Positions 25,793 to 37,718 are shown, counted from the first letter of the stretch. The stretch is DNA of 43,819 nucleotides from Saccoglossus kowalevskii (GCF_000003605.2 NW_003133344.1:805343-849161), one strand, 5' to 3'. Program-made: numbers and translations. The notes: a model not told the origin generated them from the sequence alone.

Positions 25793-26078
25793 TTTACTAA
25801 TCTACTCGTAGACGCACAATCAAGTTTTAAGAAAAGATAATTCTGTCAAACTGCGTTGATCCACATCAAATGTTGCACAATATCGATAATGGCTACTTCA
25901 CTGGCGTCCGCTTGCTCGATTTGTCCAAAGCCTTTGATCTCATTAACTACAATCTACTATTAACAGAGTTTTCAGTGTATTGTTTTGTCAGAGTATGCTG
26001 TTAATTGGTTTAAATCATACCTGACAAATCGACAACAATTTGTGCATGTTATGGGCTGTATTTCGAGAATGGACTTAT
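25793..26078 (+). mobile_element. decayed LINE reverse-transcriptase fragment
   Basis: Three in-order blocks of a non-LTR reverse transcriptase are readable with two frame changes and internal stops. They are AQSSFKKR then CQTALIHI (frame from 25,793), DNGYFTGVRLLDLSKAFDLI (frame of 25,858, containing the LDLSKAFD motif with the first catalytic-region Asp) and NWFKSYLTNRQQFV (frame of 26,006). The order and spacing are those of RT fingers/palm in the CR1/L2/Jockey group. The FADD catalytic box, endonuclease and 3' tail are not found, so this is a dead fragment of well under 10% of a full element. Exact clade cannot be settled by eye. Confidence 0.8.
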
Positions 26079-27220
26079 TTTGTTTAAATGATATGGTTTT
26101 TAAAACAGAACCCCCTGAGCTTATCATATGCCAGACACTTCATGATAAATGATAAAATTAATGATGATCTAAATGTAGCTACAAATAATGACGTTAAATA
26201 AAATAATTAATGAATAATTATATGCTTATAAAAGTAAATTCGTAGCTTAGGCTTAAGCATGCTTAAAACTTATAAAATATATATATAAAATAAATGTTCC
26301 TTAAAAAAATCGCTTGGTTTACTTTGTGTTTATTCACCCTACGACTTTACTTCTGTTGAACTATTCTCAATGTTGCACGTTGTGCCGTACACTGAAATAT
26401 TTCACTGCCATTCTCACATTGAAACAGTTACTGACTGAAAACATGTAAAACATGTAACAAATATCAGATTTATTAACATATTTCGTAGAACACACTTTAG
26501 AGGCAATAACACCGAAATACATTCTGCGATAGTCAATGAAAAAAATGTAAAATATGATATGACACTTTTTTCTAGTATAAAAATGAAGACAGCTTCCTAA
26601 TTAACAAAGAACTAATCTACCCCGAAGTCATATTTTGCCCATGTTATATACATGACGAAAATATTACCAAAACAGTAATGTAACTGTGAAAGCATAGCTT
26701 TTGGCGTTGCTGTTTTACATAGTGTATTATCTACCGCAGTGTCAATTATAGCTCGAGGCGTTTGTCTGAGAGCGTCAGATATGAATGGCTGAATTACTGA
26801 TTTCTGCTAACTAATCTGTTGGCTTATATTTTCCGTTGTATTTTTGGGTTTGCTAAAACGTATTTTCAAACAAGGTCGAGCGAGATGTGTGATACAGAAC
26901 GCGCTCTAGAAGTGACGTCATTATCACATTGTATTATGGGTATTTATATGCGAGAAAAAAAACGTATTACTATTTGATCCTAGCTACAGAGCTATTCGAT
27001 AAATGGGTAACAGTTCGTAATATATAAACAAATAAAACCATACCACAAAAACAAATATTGATAAAATGTAAGTTCTCCAGAGTAAAACGGTTTGTTTACT
27101 TTAGTTGAAACTCAAGATAATGAACTAATGCGTTCTCACATGATAACTTCTATGCGACATATTCAATCCCATCCTCGTTCAACAAACTGTATTAATCAAC
27201 CTTACAGCGTCCCAGTCGTC
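26079..27220. other. non-coding stretch
   Basis: AT-rich DNA with no gene recognised. It contains one TGACGTCA at 26,913-26,920. Possible continuation of the LINE 3' of the RT fragment could not be read. Confidence 0.5.
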
Positions 27221-27335
27221 ACTTAGCGCGTGTTCGAATTTCCTGTAAACAAACAATGTATTTCACATGCGTTGTATATATCTTATGGGACCCATACCGA
27301 ACACAACGCAGTGTGACAACAATGGCGCTCTAAGT
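27221..27335 (+). repeat. dispersed repeat family R1, copy 3
   Basis: Aligned to copies 1 and 2. It shares TAGCGCGTGTTC at its left end, GTATTTCACATGCGTTGTAT in the middle, GGGACCCATACCGAACACAA in the core and TGGCGCTCTAA at its right end. It is the most complete copy together with copy 2. Confidence 0.65.
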
Positions 27336-29785
27336 TCGTTCTCGGGCGTTTAGCCTTATAAATAGGACAATAAAAAAATCATTTTTTTAATTCGAAAGTG
27401 TCACTTAATTATCTATTAAGACACATGTACACCAACTCTATTTTCAGCAGGCACGCTATTTTCAACAGGCACGATGTACATTTTTGGAGAAAAAACTGAA
27501 TGAAGAAAATACAAAAATGGACATTATTGGAACAAATTAAAACATGGACTAAATAGTTAAGTTATTTTTATTATTTGTTTGTAGGAGAAGTAGTTTTTGT
27601 CAACAATAGCATGTTGTGTTGTTGTTAAGTCGAGAGACGTGACCATCAGATCCAGTGCATAGTGCTTTGTTTAGATTCCAGTTAAGGCATTGATTTAACT
27701 GACCGGCTTTACTGTATACAATGATACTATCCGATAGAATTGATGAAACGTGTTTTCCCATGGACACCTGTGAAACCAGACAACAACTTAATTAGCACAG
27801 ATTTCCCCTAAAACAACAATTGTTAAAAGACGCACGTACGTGTAAGCACACCCACAAATCTGTTCACAGCGGAAAAAACGTCCGCAATGAAGCGATATCA
27901 AATGATATTTATTCAAGGTTTCCTGCGAACAAAAAAAAATGCGACAGAGGCAATGAATCAATGAAGGATGCCGGAAAATACGTCACGGTGCGTGTATCAT
28001 TTCACGAGTTCTTTTTTACACTGTTATTAAATTCCAATTCGATTTATTGTAGATAATGGGAAAACTCATCACATCACATCTGTCTCTCAGCAGTCTTCCC
28101 AATGTCTTGACCTTTTTTTGTTCTGCTCTCATTAAAAACTACGAGAATTGATAGCTTTCTTTTAGTAGAATCCACCAGACTTAAATTAATCACTTGATCC
28201 GGGTAAGTTTGTCAATTGCAACCAAGGTTTAATCGTGAGAGGAATTCTTATAATGGCACGGTTATGTAAAAAAAACCGATGAACAAGTGATTAGACAAAG
28301 TGCAGCTGTCCCCAAATTATGTTCAATGTGAGGTTTAATTGTTATAAAAAAGTAATTTAAAAAAAAAATCGCTGCTGCATTATGCCCACTCTCAGACTGT
28401 AATGTATATCATTGACGTCTCAATAACATTCGTCTGTACCCGACCAGGAGATATTGTACCAATGAACAATATCACGGTAGTGTCACGTAGTATGACCAAG
28501 TAATAATCCATTTGTTTATTCAGTCTTGTTCCCCGAATGTAATAATATCAATAATAATAATAATAAAATAATAATAATAATAATTATATGAACAGCAGAT
28601 TTCATCCGGGAAATGTAATTTGATTGATTTTGTTAATATGGATTATTGTTGGCTTTCCCTTTCCTCATTGCCTGAGAAAAAAAACGCATACCATAATGCC
28701 CCGTTTTAGGGTGCCTTTATAATCCTAATTTGCTTCTTTTAAAGTAAGTGTCCATCTTCACAGTTGCTGGGTATTGTTTGTACAGTTCAACGAACGGTTT
28801 GAATTTCAGTAAATATGCTTAATCAGTTGCACATAAGTTTTAATTAGTTTTATTATTTGATTAGTTTTACTATTATCAATTTACCAGATCTTTGCAGCAC
28901 TATTCCACTATCTCCTATCTATGTGATACGCATTTTGCAGCTCAATCAACAGGGCTTGTAGTACAAATGCAAACTTTTTGTACTATTATTTAAATATTAA
29001 ATCTATTTATTTAACTATTAAATCAAATATAACTGTTAAATACAAATAACACTTTTACAAAGATAAAATCAGAAGGCATCAATGTTGTTTGACTGATACA
29101 GAAAACATGTTTTAAAACAGGTTGATATCAATATGTGTGCTTACACCTGACATTACTTCATGTGTTCAATCGAGTAGATATACCTTTAAGACATTATTTG
29201 TGGTTTTAATCAAAACACCTTATAAGAAATTTGTGTAATTGTAAACTTGTTAAATGTACAGTGTTGTTCCGAAATTTGCGGGACCGCCTTCTTTGCAATG
29301 TTTTACACTATGTTGGTGATGTTTTTATTTCATTTTTATTTTCAAATTTATGTCTAGGTGTTTTATATAAATATTTACATCTAACACGTACGTGTCTAAT
29401 TTAGCATGTTCACTTGTGTTACAGATAGTAAGTGCTATGGCAAGACTTAATGTATTACACCGAGTGCCCATAAACATGCATATACCTTAAGGTATTTATT
29501 GTATCGAAAAAACCGTTAGAGTCTGTCTTTTAACAACCAGCTACTAACAGTGATTACGAATAGAACCTGAACTTGGCTCGGTGTTCGTTTGCGTACGGTT
29601 TGCTTCTACAGTCCAAAGAACAAGGACATTTTGTAATCATATGAACTAGCCTGTATTCTTCCTCGTCCATACAACATTCCATCATCATGTTAATTAGACA
29701 CGTGACTGAATTTGCCTCTTCATTGAATGAAAGTTTCACGACTTGTTAAACGAAATAATTATCGCAAATTTCACCTCATCCTCGA
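27336..29785. other. non-coding stretch
   Basis: It contains the (AAT)n run at 28,541-28,584. The 28.8-29.4 kb part is particularly AT-rich and CpG-poor. A minus-strand 61-codon frame at 29,554-29,739 is not recognised. No other structure was seen. Confidence 0.5.
28541..28584. repeat. (AAT)n microsatellite, interrupted
   Basis: About 13 AAT/ATA triplets with interruptions at ATCA and AAAA. Confidence 0.9.
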
Positions 29786-29851
29786 TTTCAGACGTTTAAA
29801 CATATTGAATCATTAAATCTGACCTCTTCTCGAGTAGAGTTCCAAAGTTCC
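29786..29851 (+). repeat. 66-bp gap-edge duplicate, left
   Basis: These 66 bases, from TTTCAGACGTTTAAAC to AGTTCC, are identical to 29,985-30,050 on the other side of the N-run. Identity is 66/66 and the repeat ends exactly at the gap edge. Confidence 0.97.
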
Positions 29852-29984
29852 NNNNNNNNNNNNNNNNNNNNNNNNNNNNNNNNNNNNNNNNNNNNNNNNN
29901 NNNNNNNNNNNNNNNNNNNNNNNNNNNNNNNNNNNNNNNNNNNNNNNNNNNNNNNNNNNNNNNNNNNNNNNNNNNNNNNNNNNN
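29852..29984. other. assembly gap (133 N)
   Basis: A run of 133 N lies between two identical 66-bp sequences. The left copy abuts the first N and the right copy begins at the first base after the last N. This is what results when two overlapping contigs are placed with an estimated positive gap. Confidence 0.99.
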
Positions 29985-30050
29985 TTTCAGACGTTTAAAC
30001 ATATTGAATCATTAAATCTGACCTCTTCTCGAGTAGAGTTCCAAAGTTCC
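29985..30050 (+). repeat. 66-bp gap-edge duplicate, right
   Basis: Second copy of 29,786-29,851, continuing into unique sequence (ACGATGCTAC). If the contigs really overlap, only one copy exists in the genome. Confidence 0.97.
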
Positions 30051-33000
30051 ACGATGCTACGTCTCGTCATAACTTGAAAAGCTGGGATACGTTCCTACAA
30101 TTTGCAGTTTATCAACATCCCATTACTTTTGGTATCCCTGTGTAAAAATGATAGATTCCGCATTCGAAACCAGCCGCTCGGTCGTCTTGCAGATCTGTGA
30201 GTCAAGAAAAACATAGACTAATTCTGTTCGTTCTTTTGTGGTACAGGAAAATATAGGCTGATCGTCATTACGATCAATAGCCGTTTGGCTTGTCTCGGTA
30301 ACTTAGTAAAATGTATGACGGGAAAAAACAGATTTCGGGTTATTGGAATGGAGACAGCTTCAGAGCCTACTGGTCGTCCGCGTATCCTAGCAACTGCCAA
30401 TGTCGATGTCGATGTTGAAGAAAACAAAAAAACAAGTCATTGACGACTGCAACCGAAATCAATGGAAACCGGCTCGATGGCGGATACTGTATGGTCGATT
30501 CTCTGACTTCAGTTTTTTGTCCCAAATAAATATCACGAAATACAACGAGTATTGAAACTCCCCTCTATATTTTTTTTTATTTTTAACTGGTACATTATTT
30601 CCGTTAAAACCATTTATAATGACATTTCGGTAAGATTGAGCCTCTCGCAGAAAATATGAAAACACCCTTTTGAAAAATGGTTTGTCTTTAAACATAGACC
30701 CTCTACTGGAGGGTCTATGCTTTAAATCAAATACGCTTTGCCCTTTGTTTTAGTGTTGCACCCATTATAGTACAATGATATTTTCGTCGATTGTATAAAA
30801 GAAAGGGCATTGCAGAATTTTTAGAGTTTTAGATAAATAATAATTAATACGATTTCGATTTCATTATAATAAGATTGATCAATACAATAATGATTTCATT
30901 GGAAGTATTAATGTAAAGTTATTGATTTCTCCACAAGAATGTTTTATTTTCTTGAACTGTTGCCCGGATGTGATGACGTAGGTTAGAGTGCAGTCCTTTC
31001 GTCTCAGTAAGCTGGTTGCGTTGCGTTTCCTATGATTAGTGTGAAGCTTACTACGTAAAGTTAGTGTCCATAAAAAAACGTAAAAGTACCATTAGTGATT
31101 TTTTATCGCTCTACTATTTAAAGTATGTTAACACATAACAGAAACATTACATATTATATGTATAATCACGTGCAATTATTTACCATTTATTGTACAGTGG
31201 CGTATTTTAACAACCTACACAGTCTATTTTGCATTTAGCCATCACTTGTGTTAAAAGTCCATTGATACGACTTAAATCCCACGTTTTGTCACGTACTAAG
31301 AGACAAAAGGCATCTAAATTTATATTTTGAGCACAGTGTTGGTAAGATAGTTGTGCCTTCCAAGATTTTGAAAAACAGGATAAAGTATGCCAGAAAGAAG
31401 CAGTGCTTGCATATTTATCTATAAAGTTCTTAAAACATTTATTTCACGTCGTTGTTTTAATCATTGTGTATAACACATAATGCACCAATTACATTGCCTC
31501 TGTTATTGCAAATTATTATAACATGTCCTCATCTGCTACAATATCGGGGCTATAAAAAAGAAAACTCATGACAAAATAATCAAATGTCTGAGTAGAATGG
31601 CGGCGAAGATATTTCTCATTAATCGAGGTCATACCCGCATTTTATTTTAAAAACAATAAAAGCCCGTATGTAGAAAAGTAGCTCCTTGTAATATTACTCT
31701 ATGATGCATTTGTTTCCATTATCCTAATGACCCATATGCTATCTTGGCCAATCCTAAATCAGTCTACATTTCAATCTATCGAAGATTTTCTTATTAGGTG
31801 GTGTCATTTTCTTTCGTATATACGTTCAAGCAATTTATCGCAAGTGTGAATTTGTGCCAAAGAGACATAGTTCAGCCTTATATTGATCAATTAAGGGTCG
31901 AGAAAACCCACATTCATCCTTTTGTTCTAAATGCGAGAAGATGACGTGTATAAATCAATGTGATTCTAATTTGAATTACAATTGCCTGTTCGTGTGTGAT
32001 CTCATATTGACCTATTTTCAATTGGATTATTGTTCTCTTTTCAAAATTATGTTTTTTTGTGTCCATATTCATAAACTATTTGGTAATTTCCCCCTGCTCA
32101 TGATATCATTTCATTCTTGGTCGAATAGCTAAGTCTTGTGTTTGCTGATCAATAATTGTGTGGAGTTTCTTTTCCGTCTGCTTATGTTTATACAAATTTT
32201 GAGTTCAAACTTTCTTTCAATTGCTTGTTTCTGAGAATTGAATTGTGGCCACGTGAATTTTCATATCGTTAAAACTCAAAGCGAGTTGGATGATCGACAA
32301 ATGGAGCGTTTTCTTTGTATAAACAGGGTCATTTAGTGAGCTGCGTTTGAATTTCCAAAACTTGGGCATCTTTTGTAAATGATCATGGCGCCATAGTGTG
32401 ATTTAGTAAATGTACAATGCTTTAAAGCGGGAGGGATTTTCACCTGCGCACGCGCGGGAATTGAGTCCCAAGCGACGATAACAACACATACTAAAACACG
32501 CAAAGGCTCATGGATAGACGTTTGTTTGTAAACAATGACATACTATGCCCATCTGACGCATGTGCACGTGACGACTCCCCCGCTTTAACTTGTACTTGTT
32601 ATACCCAAAGAACGCCAAACGCATTACGGCACTATCCAGTTTCAGAAAATAATACCATTCTGATTTTCACATTAATTTTGACATTAGTATATTATCTAAT
32701 TAAGATAATTTTACCAAAACATTGGTGGCTGGTGTAAAAATCCTCCCCACTAAATTCCTGTTTCCTTCTCTACTACTATGTGTTTCTTGCAATACAATTA
32801 TATGTCAATTTTTTTGTCTATCACACCATCACTTCATGTATACCACTTATTATGTATCGTGATATATTTAAACTAAAACATTAACAAACAACACAATGCA
32901 CACGGAAAACAAAGAAAGGCCAAATAAAGCTCGGGCAGCGGCAAGCACCAAAACAAAAAAAAAAGAAAATCGCTTGAGCTGAGGGTAGATGCTTATTAGC

Positions 33001-34570
33001 ATGGAAACTGAACTTGACATTGAACTCAAACCTATCAAAGTCACGAATCTTGTTCGACATGCTTGTTAAAATTGAAGTTAGCAACTAAAATACATAATAC
33101 GGTACTCAAACGCCATATAATTTTTTTAATCTTTGTGAAATGGCCTGTCCAATGTACGGTTTGCCGTAACGGAAAGGCAAGGTTTTTTTTCGTCGTAGGT
33201 TTGCTTCACTACATCTTTCAACGCTTAGTGTACTATATGAATTGCTGAATTCCATTTCAATACATTTGTGATATTCGACTTTAACTCTTGAATTTTTCAA
33301 TCTTACTAGTAAATTGTTCAATGTTGAATTTTAACAGTAGATTCCCGAATAAGTCGATGCCATATTTATTTTCTTTTTGCTTAATTTCTCTAAAATAGAG
33401 GTTCTAGTTTATTGAATATCTTTCTTGTTCTTCTGTTTTGCTGATGTTCTTCATTTTGGGAGATCAGAAACTTTTTTTTACCAATTCTTGTAGAAAGTTC
33501 CGTATCTTGTACAGATTGCGTCACTTTTTTATTCTTTTTCGCGAATTTCCCCCAAACCGGCTTGTAGTTCTCCAAGCTACTTTTTTACACAGATTGACTA
33601 GTGCTTCTCTGTTCATAACCTAATTTAAATTACGATCCTTAGTCTTCTTGACCTCTTTGTCCTCGGGAGATATTAGTTGTCCGATTGAATCCACCCACTG
33701 CGTCATTTGCGATATCTAGATATTGACCGCCCGTGAGCCACCACGATAGAAAATCGTGACTCTATAAGTTTGAACTCGCAGCTCCAAGGTCAAAGTCTAA
33801 TTTTGAACGACTACGAATTCGATGTCAGTTGTCGGCTTTAGTCTTGTACAAAATGTATTCATGAATATTCATAAGCTGATTATGCATTATTCATCTGCCA
33901 TAACCTTAACACGTAAATGTTATGTGAATAATTGAAACAAAGTCCAAACTACGTGAGCACATTTATACCGGAAATCAGACGTAATTGGAACGTGATTGGT
34001 CAGTACAAACTCCAGGTTTGGTTGAAGCCAGATATTGTACTCCTGTTGTGCAATCGTTCAGATATTGAACTTCACTCAGGCATCCGGGTGGGTCGTTCAA
34101 CACCTTAACGATTGCAACAAGGGACCTATACAAAGAATATCTTTTTTGCTACATTTTGTATAACCGCCTTTTGTCATTGTATCCTGTTTACAATTTTTCT
34201 TTTGTGCTGCTGTTTTCCGAACGATGCATGACGACTAGTCACTACGTTTGTTGTGCACTAGCTCGCACTTGATGGGAAACAAATGTGTCATTAAAAAATA
34301 CGATTATATACGTTGACGGCGGTCATTGTTGATAGCCCGATGCTCTGTCCTTTTCTATTTTCTGCTAGTTGATAGCGCGTGAAATTCCAGTTATAACGCT
34401 TGAATTGAAATGGGAATTTATATGTCTTGCGTTTTATTTAATCTTCAAATATAATATATACGATTTTAATAAATGTCATTACAAAATAACCCACGCATTT
34501 GTATCTATTTTCGTCGGCGATTAATCAGAAAATATTAGCGATAAGTTTTACTTGCGTCATTGTTTCTTAC
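30051..34570. other. non-coding stretch, no gene recognised
   Basis: It contains the hairpin at 30,681-30,730. From 32,881 to 33,623 the minus strand is purine-rich and holds three consecutive unrecognised frames of 61-71 codons interrupted by stops. These could be an old degraded coding element but match no motif I can name. An NRF1-like GCGCACGCGC lies at 32,446-32,455. Confidence 0.4.
30681..30730. repeat. strong hairpin
   Basis: CATAGACCCTC (30,693-30,703) and GAGGGTCTATG (30,709-30,719) are perfectly complementary over 11 bp around the loop TACTG. Outside them TTTAAA pairs with TTTAAA past one bulged C, and TTTG pairs with CAAA at the ends. It is too short for a typical microRNA precursor and may be the centre of a fold-back element. 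Confidence 0.7.
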
Positions 34571-34783
34571 TCCACTCTTTGGGAATTATATAAGAGAACA
34601 AATTGTGTGTGCGAATCTTATCAGTATGACGACATGTGACGTCAGGAGTCTCAGGGCCTGCTGTTTCTTCAAATTCTACATAAACAAAATACTTGTCTGT
34701 CGTTGCATTGTCTCCATTCACGGTAACAACAACGAAGCGTGTGACTTCTGGTGGCAGATCGCAACAGCTCCCCATACACACAA
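34571..34783 (-). CDS. candidate internal exon, unknown protein
   Basis: The minus strand has a strong acceptor (CGTTTTTTCTTCTTTAG, ending at 34,784) followed by 213 open bases to a GTAAGA donor (GT at 34,570-34,569). The length is a multiple of three and both ends share a phase, so the exon could be included or skipped without a frame change. The 70 complete residues read like a folded extracellular or beta-rich segment (TRFVVVTVNGDNATTDKYFV, then VYVEFEE), with one N-x-T glycosylation sequon (Asn-Ala-Thr) and several Cys. No family is recognised and no flanking exon was found. The earlier part is more convincing than the last 25 residues, so the true donor may lie upstream. The plus-strand frame over it is a shadow. 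Confidence 0.35.
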
Positions 34784-36054
34784 CTAAAGAAGAAAAAACG
34801 TGTCATTAAAATTAAGTGACTATGAAATGTGAAGTGTAGTGTTTACACGTTGTGACAGATAAGTGTACACGTAACACTCAATGTGCTCGAGTCGGCGCGC
34901 TATTCAACGAACCACGAATTCAATTGTGCATGCAAAAAACGTTTAAAAAATAAACAGTATAATTGGTAGCTGAGATGGGAAGTACTTAGGAATCTGCCTC
35001 CGTGATGTTGTGATACCCATGTGTAAGTAATTGGATTTTCCGTGGCTAATGACGGAGAATTGCAATTATTGTTATGATGCACGTGGCACTGGGGACACTA
35101 AATTAGCATTTGATTTCAAAACAACAAACAACGTCAAACAAACCGTCGTTGTTAGATTACTAATATAATCTCCGTGCTTGCACGAACTTGGATGACTAAT
35201 TTGGAGGGAATTTTATGAGTTGATCTTACGGTCAGTCAGAGGAATTATAATGAACACCGTTATGGACCCCTGGCCTATAAAGGATCTCAAGAAACGCATA
35301 TCCGTTAAGATCATTTTGATATTGATCGAGGAACGACATCTTTTACGTCACCAACGCGCTTTGTCGCTAGATGGCGCGACTAACAGGAACGGTGCAATTG
35401 CCGACTTATGACGAATGCTAAACTGCGAACGTCGCAATATAGAGTCTGCATCTCGAGACGCAGACCGCTTCCGAGTCCTCCACGCACATATTCTAATTTG
35501 ACTCGTATTCCTCGAAGGCATCCATATACATTGCGATATCATCGGGTAATTGCATTTGACATCCAGCTTTCCCGATGTTATTATCCCCTCGAGACTTAAT
35601 AAATATATTTGTAGAAATGTCATATACGTATAATAGGACTGTTACAGTCGTTTTGAGCCGCAATGAAAAGATGCCGACAAAACACCACAGTATGTGTATA
35701 CTAAATGATTATACTGTATTGTATTGTAGGGAGGCTGTTCTCGTGTTATTTAGTGGCACAACTAAACCTACCAATCTCTCGGCTTTAAAATGTAAATTTA
35801 TTATTAAATGGGAGAAATGGGAAGATATTCTCTAGTAATTCTTTGAATTTTTTTGAATAACATATCAAACACAGATGTTTCTATTTCTAGGCTTGACTTT
35901 GTTAATAGTGATGACCACTACAAACCGTTTTGATCTGAGTCCGTTCTGAAAGCGGAGGTACTGTATTTTATTGTTGTCAAGATACATTACGAATAACGTA
36001 CTAATAGTACGGCATTTTCGAGGTAGAGGGCACGCTTTGCTTCTTTATACATTT
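34784..36054. other. non-coding stretch
   Basis: CpG-rich relative to the rest of the window. Region 35,340-35,620 is open in more than one frame on both strands because of higher G+C, and no product was recognised. The frame at 35,575-35,835 (plus, 86 codons) is also unrecognised. Confidence 0.4.
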
Positions 36055-36197
36055 TCACGTATGTATACGAGATGTAGAGAATTGAAATACACTATCACTA
36101 ATTTCTAGAAAGAAGTGTTCATTCAAACGAGTATCGTTAGAATGTTCGGCTTCGCCGTTTCCGTAGTAGACGCGCAATTCATTTTTTATCAGCAGTG
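36055..36197 (-). CDS. candidate terminal exon, unknown protein
   Basis: On the minus strand an acceptor-like TACCATCCTTCCAG (AG at 36,199-36,198) precedes 46 codons and a TGA stop (36,057-36,055). The product includes VYYGNGEAEHSNDTR and NEHFFLEISDSVFQF. It is more protein-like and more G+C-rich than its surroundings, but no family is recognised. If real, it ends its own gene, so it cannot be spliced to the candidate exon at 34,571-34,783 in this form. Confidence 0.22.
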
Positions 36198-36632
36198 CTG
36201 GAAGGATGGTAACACGCATGCGCGGAAATGCACTTGCGCATTTTTTTTTCTGTCTCGCTATGCAAAATACGCACATAAAAATTGATCACATTATCTCTTT
36301 TATCTTGACATACAATGCAATTATATTAGGGGTTATATCAGATGACACTTTCCTTCACTGTGTTTTGCGTAGCGCTAATATAACGAGCGAGTTGGTAGGT
36401 TTTATGAACGTCGTCAAATGAATAGGCACAGTAAATTATATACAGTTAATCATGAGCAATACTTGGGTAGGAGTGTTGTCGAGTTGCACTCTCCGCAAAC
36501 GACCCTCCACGTCAAGAAGAGTGATCATAAGTATACTTAGCAAAGATAACATGCGTATATACGTTTCACATCACTATCAGCCCACACCTCTGTTCTGAAA
36601 ACTACGTTTTGCAAAGGGTTGCATGCATGTAC

Positions 36633-36841
36633 TTCTGTAAAATGACTAATTTTCACTGGGTTTAAATTTCACTGATTTAGCATTTCAGGCATATTCAGTG
36701 GGTTTCCAATTCACGGTTTATCATTTAGATAATATGTTCTATGCTCAATTTGACATATTCACTGGGTTTCAATTTAACTTTTTACCAATCAGCGAAATAA
36801 GCAAAATTAAAACCCAGTGAATAATTAACCCTTTTACAGTA
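36633..36841 (+). mobile_element. MITE family M1, copy A
   Basis: A 209-bp element with ends CTGTAAAA and TTTTACAG. It is about 85-90% identical by eye to 39,734-39,945. The terminal inverted repeats extend imperfectly over about 45-50 bp. The unit TTCACTGGGTTTAAATTT recurs inside the element in both orientations. The right flank is TA and the left flank is a mutated TT, consistent with a TA target duplication as made by Tc1/mariner-type transposases. It has no coding capacity, so any movement would depend on a transposase supplied elsewhere. Confidence 0.75.
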
Positions 36842-37583
36842 TATTCAAACTGTTGTAATAAATGTGATACTGAAATAACCAACAGTTTTTACTCTTCTTT
36901 TTATTGTCAGACTGACTGACTGATAGTTTCGAGGTATTACGTTTCCCTTACTGCCATAAACATTATCGCTGAATATCGGCTTCATTTTATTTTATTATTT
37001 TAATTACTATAACGATACTGTTTACTCAGGGGTTTTTAAAGGCTAAACGAGAAATAAACTTTTAATTACTGGATTCACTCGTCCCTGTGTTTTATGTTGT
37101 TTTCATCCTCGTTCGTACACGACAAATGTAATTGTCGTGTGTCACATTCTACTCAAAAGTCTAAGCTGTGACTTTTACAGGTAGTCACAACACTACAAAT
37201 ACTAGATATCTTGTTGACCAAAAGATCCCATCAAATAAATAAAAAAAAAGAAAAGAGAACGTAATGAGAACAATTCTCCGTGGGTTTTTCAAAACGTTAA
37301 GTCATTATTTGTCGGCCATTTTAAATTGAAAAGTGATCATTGAAGTTCAGTTACGCCATACTTTTTTTTTCAGATTTTCAAATAGTCACATAAAATAACT
37401 TGGCAAAATTTCAGAATATTACTGTGTCCAAATATTGTATGTATTTACTCGGGCGAGGTAGAAATTAGATATCCGAATTTCACAAGTCATATAGAATTTC
37501 AAATTCAGATAATATTATTTTTGGTTTCTTTTAGATATTACTTTGTCGATGCAGCCGTAAAATTATTTCAAGATAAGAAGGTG

Positions 37584-37718
37584 AGCGCCCTCTACCGACT
37601 ATTCCCATATTATTGGCAGAGGGCGCTTCACGATTACTAGTATCTATTCAGGATTCTTATTATCGATTAATACCATACTTCATGGCAGCATTAAGCATTG
37701 TTATTGAGAGCGCCCTCT
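37584..37718. promoter_or_regulatory. three AGAGGGCGCT motifs, one inverted pair
   Basis: AGCGCCCTCT occurs at 37,584-37,593 and 37,709-37,718, and its exact reverse complement at 37,618-37,627. CAGAGGGCGC is the core of the CTCF zinc-finger site of bilaterian animals, and the middle copy (GGCAGAGGGCGCT) fits best. The first two are convergent over 44 bases. They could instead be ends of a small repeat. Binding is inferred from sequence alone. Confidence 0.3.

Noticed and set aside
32881-33623. Decayed transposon protein on the minus strand
   Set aside because: Three purine-rich frames in a row look suggestive, but no family motif could be named and composition bias explains the openness.
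36215-36224. NRF1 sites (CGCATGCGCG here; similar at 8807 and 32,446) as promoters
   Set aside because: Single sites without a start site or CpG-rich context. Kept only as a note.
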